Virus record (IMG/VR): IMGVR_UViG_3300028676_000020
Span: 1-31,809 of that record
DNA length: 31,809 nt
Strand: one strand, 5' to 3'
Origin: a virus
Part shown: positions 22,471 through 27,902 of the stretch, one piece after another
Layout of the letters: each line of letters starts with the position of its first letter
How positions within the stretch are numbered: the stretch's first letter is position 1
Notes under the pieces: generated by a model
The model's database searches: none
Told to the model about the DNA's origin: nothing
The model's input: only the letters and a program-made list of their open reading frames with translations
Position numbers and translations under genes: made by a program

Positions 22471-22499
22471 TTGACATTTTGTCACGTGACCAATATAAT
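22471..22499 (+). promoter_or_regulatory. Perfect consensus promoter with palindromic operator in spacer
   Basis: TTGACA (22471-22476), 17-base spacer, TATAAT (22494-22499): a full sigma-A consensus, the strongest in the window. The spacer contains the perfect 10-base palindrome GTCACGTGAC (22481-22490), well placed for a repressor. Start expected near 22506, leading to candidate antitoxin RNA 2. Confidence 0.82.
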
Positions 22500-22505
22500 A
22501 AGAAT

Positions 22506-22586
22506 TGTAGAAAAGCTATAAAGAATTTAAAAATAAAGTTTCATATGTACAAAGGTATCAGAATGTCGGCTGATGCCTTATTTTTA
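22506..22586 (+). ncRNA. Candidate antitoxin RNA 2
   Basis: A short transcript from the consensus promoter would end at a stem AAGGTATCAG (22552-22561) / CTGATGCCTT (22570-22579), loop AATGTCGG, tail ATTTTTAT. It has no reading frame. It opposes the minus-strand peptide gene at 22688-22768 and would pair with its 3' untranslated RNA. A second hairpin with the same loop (22635-22652, loop AATGTCGG, then TTTTT) could be an alternative end if the first terminator leaks. Confidence 0.5.
22552..22585 (+). terminator. Terminator hairpin with AATGTCGG loop
   Basis: 10-bp stem with one GU pair, eight-base loop, T-rich tail on the plus strand. The loop sequence recurs in a second hairpin at 22639-22646. 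Confidence 0.7.
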
Positions 22587-22687
22587 TATCCAAAAATGAA
22601 TAAGGACTTTCTAATTATTTTACTTTACCATCTTACGCAATGTCGGTAGCGTTTTTAAAGTTTCATAACTATACTTGTCCCTATTAG

Positions 22688-22768
22688 TTACTTACAGAAA
22701 TGTTGGAAAACTATTGTCGCAAGTTTAATAACTGCTAAAATAATTTTCTTATTGTCGTTGTGTTTCAT
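22688..22768 (-). CDS. Toxin-like peptide 2 (candidate type I toxin)
   Basis: This 26-residue minus-strand peptide starts MKHNDNKKIILAVIKLATIV and ends FQHFCK. An unusually strong Shine-Dalgarno (GGGGAGGAGGTGA on the minus strand, complement of about 22778-22790) precedes its ATG by nine bases, and a minus-strand promoter lies 56 bases further upstream (22824-22852). The short basic N-terminus plus amphipathic hydrophobic helix recalls small membrane toxins such as TisB-type peptides. It faces the consensus-promoter small RNA at 22506. The first codons include ACGACAAT, related to the complement of the antitoxin loop. I cannot name a family. Confidence 0.5.
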   Translation of the reverse strand: MKHNDNKKIILAVIKLATIVFQHFCK

Positions 22769-22823
22769 ATGTACTATTCACCTCCTCCCCCATAGAGAAG
22801 ATTTATTTTAAGATGGCATTATA

Positions 22824-22852
22824 ATTATATCATTAGTTGTTAATAATTACAA
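22824..22852 (-). promoter_or_regulatory. Minus-strand promoter for toxin-like gene 2
   Basis: On the minus strand TTGTAA (22852-22847), 17-base spacer, TATAAT (22829-22824), with an extended -10 TGA. Start near 22817 gives a leader of about 49 bases to the ATG at 22768. Confidence 0.65.
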
Positions 22853-22880
22853 TTTAATACAAAATATAAAAATGAAAATA

Positions 22881-22909
22881 TTGTAACATACTCTTATAAA
22901 TGGTATAAT
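22881..22909 (+). promoter_or_regulatory. Promoter of the secreted-protein gene
   Basis: TTGTAA (22881-22886), 17-base spacer, TATAAT (22904-22909) with extended -10 TGG. It is divergent from the minus-strand promoter at 22824-22852, 28 bases away. Confidence 0.75.
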
Positions 22910-22941
22910 TAGAAAAATACTATTTATAGGGGATGAATATA

Positions 22942-23577
22942 ATGAAAAGTAATTTAGTGAAAAGAATGATTTCTTTAGTTATAATGACAACTACAGTATT
23001 AGGTGTGAGTTCTATAGGAGTTTCAGCAGAGTGGAAGCAAATTGATGGGAAATGGTATTATTTTGGACAAGACGGGTATATGGCTCATGATACTATAGTT
23101 GATAGTTTTAAAATTGATAATAATGGAGTTTGGATTCAGAATACTACTAATAACAATGTAAATTCCAATACAGTTAATGCTACATCTAATGTTGAAAATA
23201 AAGTAGACAATAGTATAACAAATGCTAATACTACTACTTTAAATAATACAGGAAGTATAAATAATGGTATTATCAATAATGGAACAGTTAATAACGATAC
23301 AACTGTAGTGAATACAACAAATGTTATTGTTAAGAAAGTAAAATCAGCAGATGATACAATGAATGATTATTATAAAACTTTAATAAGTCAATATAAAGAT
23401 AAATTAGCAGATGCGAAATTACAATTAGAAAAAGCTAAGAATCAAAAGAGTGTTAAGACTTATGTAAATGGTCAATTTGTATATACGGCAGATCAAACTG
23501 CAATAGATAGTGCAGAAAAGAACGTAGAATTTTATCAAAATTTAATTGATAAATATAATGCTTTAATTATTAAATAA
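22942..23577 (+). CDS. Secreted cell-wall-binding-repeat protein (possible lysogenic conversion gene)
   Basis: The product has 211 residues. ATG 22942 is chosen because AGGGG (22928-22932) abuts the other ATG at 22933. Residues 1-29 form a signal peptide (basic start, hydrophobic core LVIMTTTVLGVSSIG, cleavage near VSA). Next is one choline/glucan-type wall-binding repeat, WKQIDGKWYYFGQDGYM with a trailing NNGVW. A ~60-residue Asn/Thr-rich linker follows, then a coiled-coil helix (YYKTLISQYKDKLADAKLQL). It would be exported and attached to the wall of the host. It has its own host-type promoter and terminator, independent of the virion genes, as expected for a gene expressed from the prophage. 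What it does to the host is unknown; surface modification or exclusion of other phages are options. Confidence 0.75.
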   Translation: MKSNLVKRMISLVIMTTTVLGVSSIGVSAEWKQIDGKWYYFGQDGYMAHDTIVDSFKIDNNGVWIQNTTNNNVNSNTVNATSNVENKVDNSITNANTTTLNNTGSINNGIINNGTVNNDTTVVNTTNVIVKKVKSADDTMNDYYKTLISQYKDKLADAKLQLEKAKNQKSVKTYVNGQFVYTADQTAIDSAEKNVEFYQNLIDKYNALIIK

Positions 23578-23592
23578 ATATGGATAATATGT

Positions 23593-23622
23593 AAGACTAG
23601 CGATTTTTTTGCTAGTCTTTTT
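23593..23622. terminator. Bidirectional terminator between convergent genes
   Basis: AAGACTAGC (23593-23601) pairs with GCTAGTCTT (23611-23619), with T's on both outer sides and an AT loop. It ends the secreted-protein gene and also the minus-strand repressor gene, whose stop codon lies inside the stem. Confidence 0.8.
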
Positions 23623-24328
23623 GTTTATCTTCATGAATTAAAAATTCTACTTTTTCTTTTAGATTATTCAATTCATTATCTGACAATTTTTCCAATCCAC
23701 CGTTATTATATATATGTTTGATATTATCTAAAGTTTTTATAAAATCTTTGTTATCTGAATAATGGTTAAGAAAACGATAAAAGTAAGTGTAAAATTTATT
23801 AACCTTTAAATTGGTTGTAAAATAATCATGTCCTTTAGATTTTTGAAATGTTTCTTTTACTGAGGAATCAAAATTTATATTTAAGAAAAGACCGTCTATT
23901 AATATATCTATAAATTTTGAAATTAATTTATCTAATTTTAATTCAGAATCAGATCTAATATGATAGTCTAAAAACAATCGGTCAAGTTCTTCTTTATTTT
24001 CATTGTAGTATTTTTCATTTTCTATACGTTCGTTTTCGATCTCTTCATAGTGATTTTCCATATTTTCTATGTCTTTAGTATACTCAATATAACCTTCATT
24101 AGAAGTATCGTGTACTAAAGAATCAGTATAAGGATAATTTATTACAAATATATCACTTGGAGTAACTTTTAAAGCAATGCAGAGTTTTTCCAATATATCA
24201 TACTTAATAGAAGTCGTTTCACCTTTAATAAGTTTGCCTAAATTATTTTGAGCAACACCTATTTCTTTAGATAATGAATATACCGTTATGTTTTGGTTGT
24301 CTAATATTTCTTGTAGTCTAATTTTCAA
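23612..24328 (-). CDS. XRE-family repressor (probable lysogeny repressor)
   Basis: The product has 238 residues and starts at TTG 24328, eight bases after AGGAGG (24337-24342 complement). Residues 5-60 form the helix-turn-helix of the XRE/Cro type (YSLSKEIGVAQNNLGKLIKGETTSIKYDILEKLCIAL). An acidic linker and a helical C-terminal domain follow, without a self-cleaving LexA-like protease motif. Its own promoter (24355-24383) and the divergent promoter (24405-24433) share similar near-palindromes at 24366-24378 and 24408-24420, so it likely represses both. This is the expected genetic switch for lysogeny, here lodged within the tail gene cluster. Confidence 0.8.
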   Translation of the reverse strand: MKIRLQEILDNQNITVYSLSKEIGVAQNNLGKLIKGETTSIKYDILEKLCIALKVTPSDIFVINYPYTDSLVHDTSNEGYIEYTKDIENMENHYEEIENERIENEKYYNENKEELDRLFLDYHIRSDSELKLDKLISKFIDILIDGLFLNINFDSSVKETFQKSKGHDYFTTNLKVNKFYTYFYRFLNHYSDNKDFIKTLDNIKHIYNNGGLEKLSDNELNNLKEKVEFLIHEDKQKD

Positions 24329-24354
24329 AGCAATTACCTCCTTTGACTAATTAT

Positions 24355-24383
24355 ATTATACCTCAACATATAGTATGTAGCAA
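24355..24383 (-). promoter_or_regulatory. Repressor promoter (minus strand)
   Basis: On the minus strand TTGCTA (24383-24378), 17-base spacer, TATAAT (24360-24355). The near-palindrome at 24366-24378 fills the spacer. Confidence 0.7.
24366..24378. promoter_or_regulatory. Operator-like site 1
   Basis: ACATATAGTATGT: arms ACATA and TATGT around TAG. Located in the spacer of the repressor promoter. Confidence 0.55.
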
Positions 24384-24404
24384 TAAATATTTTAAAATTA
24401 AATG

Positions 24405-24433
24405 TTGACATACAGTATTCAAAGATGTAATAT
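24405..24433 (+). promoter_or_regulatory. Divergent promoter towards the 24579 gene
   Basis: TTGACA (24405-24410), 17-base spacer, TAATAT (24428-24433). The second operator-like site overlaps its -35 and spacer. Confidence 0.7.
24408..24420. promoter_or_regulatory. Operator-like site 2
   Basis: ACATACAGTATTC matches site 1 in 10 of 13 positions. The two lie 42 bases apart, four helical turns, so a repressor could contact both from one face. Confidence 0.5.
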
Positions 24434-24578
24434 GAATACATAAGGTAAGTGAGGAAAAACAATCTAACTTATCCAAGGATATAAAAATAAGGCAATAACA
24501 AAAGTAGTTATCACCTAATCCCTCAACAAGATTAATGATAACACATGTTTAAGCCTAATTCAAGGGAGATGTGTTAAT

Positions 24579-25226
24579 ATGGAATGTATTAAAAATGAAT
24601 ACCCAAGAGAAGATTACTATTTAAAAATGCAAATGGATTGTAGAAAAGTTTTGGTTGGTTATGGCAGATATCTTGAAAAGAATGAAATTAAAGGACAAGG
24701 GGATATTGAAGATTATGAGGACTTTTTAAATAATGCAGAACTAATAGAAAATGAAAATAAGATTTATGACTTTATAAATAAGTTGAAGACAGAAGAATAT
24801 AAGGTAATCTTATATAATGGACAAACTCCTATATTAAAAGATGACATAGGATTTATGGATTTTGTATTAGATGATTTAAATGAAGATTCTACAGTAGAAT
24901 TAGGTAATGACATAATTGTCATACATATGGATAAAGAGACAATTGAATTAAAAGGGTATAAAGAAATGAGTGATAATGAAATAATTGCTCGTAAATATTT
25001 AGATGAATGTCAAAATGATTTAGTCATAAAAGACAATGAAGAACAATCAGAATTTAGAGAAGATAACTTTATTGATATAGAAAAAGAAAATTATTATGAT
25101 AAGTGTAAAGATATTATAGATATTGATATATTTATCGGTGATGAAAGTGATCCAATATGGAGAATGAATTGGGACGCTATTTGGGTTACTTATGAAGACA
25201 GGAAAGAATTATGGCAAAGACCTTAA
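24579..25226 (+). CDS. Hypothetical early protein opposite the repressor
   Basis: The product has 215 residues and is strongly acidic (many Asp/Glu). It starts at ATG 24579 after AGGGAG (24563-24568). Its first ~70 residues are helical, followed by a beta-rich stretch (NDIIVIHMDKETIELKGY) and an acidic tail with Trp residues (DPIWRMNWDAIWVTYEDRKELW). It is the first gene of the rightward transcript from the divergent promoter, the place of a Cro, antirepressor or DNA-mimic protein, but no helix-turn-helix is visible. The leader folds into GTTATCA/TGATAAC and ACACAT/ATGTGT arms, the second enclosing the ribosome binding site region. Function unknown. Confidence 0.55.
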   Translation: MECIKNEYPREDYYLKMQMDCRKVLVGYGRYLEKNEIKGQGDIEDYEDFLNNAELIENENKIYDFINKLKTEEYKVILYNGQTPILKDDIGFMDFVLDDLNEDSTVELGNDIIVIHMDKETIELKGYKEMSDNEIIARKYLDECQNDLVIKDNEEQSEFREDNFIDIEKENYYDKCKDIIDIDIFIGDESDPIWRMNWDAIWVTYEDRKELWQRP

Positions 25227-25256
25227 AAGTTGATTATAATTTACTCGTAAGAGTGT

Positions 25257-25396
25257 TATAATATAGATATGGAACAAAGTTAGTTAATGAGGTTCGAAAC
25301 TTATTAATTTAACTAAAGGAGATTTTATTGACCGTCTCCGAGTTCCTATTTTTGTTAATTGGTTGATAAATAAATTTAAGTGAGGTCAATGTATAA
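25257..25396 (+). promoter_or_regulatory. Extended -10 promoter and structured leader of the zinc-ribbon nuclease gene
   Basis: TGT-TATAAT (25254-25262) forms an extended -10 with a weak -35. In the leader, TTAGTTAA (25280-25287) pairs with TTAACTAA (25309-25316), with an inner AGGTT-CGA-AACTT hairpin. GGAGA/TCTCC then pair around 25318-25340. A 12-codon frame with an AAAGGAG site (TTG 25328 to 25366, MTVSEFLFLLIG) might be a leader peptide; evidence is thin. Confidence 0.45.
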
Positions 25397-26920
25397 ATGA
25401 GTAAAGATGGAAAGTTTCAAAATTTAATAGGTGAAAAATTTAATAAATTAACAGTTATAGAATTAGATGAAGGTAGAACAAGTAAAAATAAAAGTGGTAT
25501 GAAGTATTGGTGGTGTAGATGTGATTGTGGGAAATTAACAAATAAATCTATATCTACTAGTGATTTAAAATCTGATAATACTAAATCATGTGGTTTATGT
25601 ATAACTTTTGAAGATTGGTGTATTGAAAATAATAGACAAGATATATTAGATAGATGGGATTATGATTTAAATAGTTGTAAACCTAGTGAAACTAGTTATA
25701 AAAGTAGTAAAAAATATTATTTTAAATGCTTAGAAAATAAAAAACATAAAGATGAATCAAGAAGAGTTGATGTAATAACAGTCAACAAAGATTATCAAAT
25801 TATATGTACTGAATGTAATAGTTTTGCACAATGGGGAATTGATAATTTAGGTGAAAATTTCTTGGATAAGTATTGGGATTATAAAAAGAATAAGGTTGTT
25901 AATCCTTGGAAGATTAGTTGTAAAAATAATAAACATATATGGATTAAATGTATAGATGTTTATTATCATGAATCATATGAATGCAGACCAGTTACTTTTG
26001 TTAATGGTAATCGATGTCCTTATTGTAGTCATAAAACAGGATTAACGCATCCTAAAGATTCTTTTGCGCAATGGTGCATAGATAATATTGATAAAGATTT
26101 TATGACTAAATATTGGAGTGATGCAAATATAATTAATCCATTTGAATTAAATAAGGGTAGCAATGTTAAAATATTTATAAAATGTCGAGAAAAAGATTAT
26201 CATGATGATTATGAAACTAGTTGTGATAATTTTAGTAAAGGGAAAAGATGTCCTTGTTGTATTAATTATCATGGGAGAGTACATCCTAAAGATTCGTTAG
26301 GTCAATATATAACAGATAATTATGGACAAAAGTTTTTAGATAAAATATGGTCTGATAAAAATGACAAATATCCTTTTGAATACACTCCTAATAGTGGGAA
26401 TGTCATCTGGTGGAAATGTTCAGAGAATAAACATGATAATTATCAAAGAGAAATAAATGGGGCTAATAGTATTGAATTTAGGTGTCCTAAGTGTGTGCAA
26501 GAAAGAAATGAATCATTCCTTCAGGAAAAAGTAAGATTATATTTAAATACATTAAATTATACCATATTACATGAAAATAAATGTACTAACGTTCCTATTA
26601 ATCCTAAAACAAATTATCAACTACCATTTGATAATGAGATTAAAGAATTAAAATTAATTATAGAAGTAAATGGGCAACAACATTACAAAATTAATGGGTA
26701 TAACCATCAAGTTTCAACAAAAAATAATACAACTCCAGAACAAGAACTTCACTATCAACAGTTGAAAGATAGGTATAAAAGAATAAAGGCAATTCAACAA
26801 AGTTATTTTTATTTAGAAATACCATACTGGACAAATAATGAGAATGAAGAGTGGAAGCAATTAATTAATGACAAATTAAAAGAAATTCAAGAAAATGCAA
26901 AATTAAATCAAGCTATATAA
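25397..26920 (+). CDS. Zinc-ribbon-repeat nuclease (Vsr/EDxHD-like homing endonuclease)
   Basis: The product has 507 residues. After an N-terminal Cys-rich unit (WWCRCDCG ... SCGLC) there are four tandem ~65-70 residue repeats, each with a SFAQWCIDN-like start (TFEDWCIENN, SFAQWGIDNL, SFAQWCIDNI, SLGQYITDNY), a D/KYW-type core and closing Cys-x-x-Cys pairs, of the putative zinc-ribbon DUF4379 type. The C-terminal ~135 residues hold a nuclease core: KLIIEVNGQQHY (Glu then Asn-Gly...His) and RYKRIKAIQQSYFYLEIPYW. This layout suits a sequence-specific DNA cutter with a modular zinc recognition arm. It sits between control genes and tail genes and is not within an intron. Whether it acts in homing or in interference with other phages cannot be told from sequence. 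Confidence 0.75.
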   Translation: MSKDGKFQNLIGEKFNKLTVIELDEGRTSKNKSGMKYWWCRCDCGKLTNKSISTSDLKSDNTKSCGLCITFEDWCIENNRQDILDRWDYDLNSCKPSETSYKSSKKYYFKCLENKKHKDESRRVDVITVNKDYQIICTECNSFAQWGIDNLGENFLDKYWDYKKNKVVNPWKISCKNNKHIWIKCIDVYYHESYECRPVTFVNGNRCPYCSHKTGLTHPKDSFAQWCIDNIDKDFMTKYWSDANIINPFELNKGSNVKIFIKCREKDYHDDYETSCDNFSKGKRCPCCINYHGRVHPKDSLGQYITDNYGQKFLDKIWSDKNDKYPFEYTPNSGNVIWWKCSENKHDNYQREINGANSIEFRCPKCVQERNESFLQEKVRLYLNTLNYTILHENKCTNVPINPKTNYQLPFDNEIKELKLIIEVNGQQHYKINGYNHQVSTKNNTTPEQELHYQQLKDRYKRIKAIQQSYFYLEIPYWTNNENEEWKQLINDKLKEIQENAKLNQAI

Positions 26921-26925
26921 AATAG

Positions 26926-26955
26926 TTGGAATAATTATCTATTATTTGTTATAAT
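26926..26955 (+). promoter_or_regulatory. Promoter of the small membrane-protein gene
   Basis: TTGGAA (26926-26931), 18-base spacer, TATAAT (26950-26955) with TGT just before. It lies directly after the nuclease gene. Confidence 0.6.
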
Positions 26956-26977
26956 CATTCTATAAGGGGTGGTTATA

Positions 26978-27187
26978 ATGAAAGAAAAAGACGTAATGTT
27001 TTTTAAAATAATATCTGGTGTAATTTGTAGTATTTTAGTTATAGGTTCGATAATGTATTTGACTAGAAATTATAAAACACATGACCAAATAGTTCAAGAA
27101 AAAGCTGATGAATTAAGAAAAGAAATGGATAGTGTGAATAAAGCTATTGAAAATGGTGATACAAAACAATTTAATAAGAAAAATTAG
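26978..27187 (+). CDS. Small single-pass membrane protein
   Basis: The product has 69 residues. ATG 26978 follows AAGGGGTGG; the in-frame GTG 26969 lies within that site. Residues 7-29 form one membrane helix (VMFFKIISGVICSILVIGSIMYL). A basic stretch and an amphipathic helix (QEKADELRKEMDSVNKAIENG) point into the cytoplasm or out, orientation uncertain. With its own promoter and terminator it looks independently expressed, perhaps from the prophage. Candidate functions are superinfection exclusion or membrane protection; neither is shown. Confidence 0.6.
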   Translation: MKEKDVMFFKIISGVICSILVIGSIMYLTRNYKTHDQIVQEKADELRKEMDSVNKAIENGDTKQFNKKN

Positions 27188-27188
27188 T

Positions 27189-27217
27189 AAGAGATTATAT
27201 AAATGATCTCTTTTTTG
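27189..27217 (+). terminator. Intrinsic terminator
   Basis: AAGAGATTA (27189-27197) pairs with TGATCTCTT (27204-27212), one GU pair, followed by T's. Ends the control block before the tail genes resume. Confidence 0.78.
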
Positions 27218-27246
27218 TTATCTTAAAATTAAAGGAGAGAATAAGA

Positions 27247-27840
27247 ATGGCTAAATTAAAAGATGGTAGTATAAAAAAGAAAATTAGAGTTACATATGGA
27301 GAATATCAAATTATTAACCCAGAGTTTAAAAAAGAAATTTATATTGAATTAGCATTAATGATTAGAAATAATTCTATTGAAGTAAAAATTGACAATAATT
27401 TAGAACAGTCATTATCCGATATTAAAGTTAATAATACAGTGAAAATAATGAGGTACATGTTAACGAATTTAACAAATATAGAAGAAGATTGGAATAGTAT
27501 TGACGATATTCAATTAGATGAAATGTTAAATTATTCAGATGGAGAATTTAAACAAATAATACAAACATTAATTGACATTATGTTAGAAGTTGCACATGAT
27601 AATAAATTAGAAGATACAAGAAAGTTATCTATATTAAATGATAAATTAATTGAATTTAAAGAAAGTATGACTTCTAGAATAAAAATGCAAAAAACCTTAT
27701 CAAGTTTAAATTTAGATGTAGATAAATTAATGAAAATACAAAATGGTGATGAAGTTGTAATGAAAGAGTTTCAAGATAATATAGTTAAAGAATTAGAAAA
27801 ACAAAGCAAACCTAAAAGAAAATATACAAAGAAAAAGTAA
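27247..27840 (+). CDS. Tail assembly chaperone (putative)
   Basis: The product has 197 residues, helical and acidic in the middle with a strongly basic tail (KQSKPKRKYTKKK). Position directly before the tape measure gene and size agree with a tail assembly chaperone that coats the tape measure during tail growth. Many phages make a second, longer chaperone by -1 frameshifting, but the end of this gene has no proper slippery heptamer and the next frame falls into the terminator. Ribosome binding site AAAGGAGAG precedes ATG 27247. Unusually, ~9 kb of unrelated genes separate it from the tail tube gene. Confidence 0.6.
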   Translation: MAKLKDGSIKKKIRVTYGEYQIINPEFKKEIYIELALMIRNNSIEVKIDNNLEQSLSDIKVNNTVKIMRYMLTNLTNIEEDWNSIDDIQLDEMLNYSDGEFKQIIQTLIDIMLEVAHDNKLEDTRKLSILNDKLIEFKESMTSRIKMQKTLSSLNLDVDKLMKIQNGDEVVMKEFQDNIVKELEKQSKPKRKYTKKK

Positions 27841-27871
27841 GAGGGCGTTATTTATTAACACTCTCTTTTTT
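27841..27871 (+). terminator. Terminator or attenuator between chaperone and tape measure genes
   Basis: GAGGGCGTTA (27841-27850) pairs with TAACACTCTC (27856-27865), with one mismatch and one GU pair, then T's. Placed inside an operon, it probably reduces rather than stops transcription of the tape measure gene. Confidence 0.65.
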
Positions 27872-27902
27872 GTTTTAAAATAGAAAGGAGAGAATAATAA
27901 TA

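Noticed and set aside
22191-22768. Calling the two small minus-strand peptides chance frames
   Set aside because: Both have near-perfect Shine-Dalgarno sequences at correct spacing, a hydrophobic helix and opposing promoter-driven RNAs, so I kept them as candidates with moderate confidence.
25286-25305. GGTTCGAAAC looks like a tRNA T-loop
   Set aside because: No matching acceptor, anticodon or D arms could be built around it on either strand; it is part of a longer hairpin in the leader of the 25397 gene.
27820-27880. -1 frameshift at the end of the tail chaperone gene (GT-type extension)
   Set aside because: The sequence before the stop (AAG AAA AAG) lacks a proper X-XXY-YYZ heptamer, and the -1 frame only runs through the terminator before stopping.
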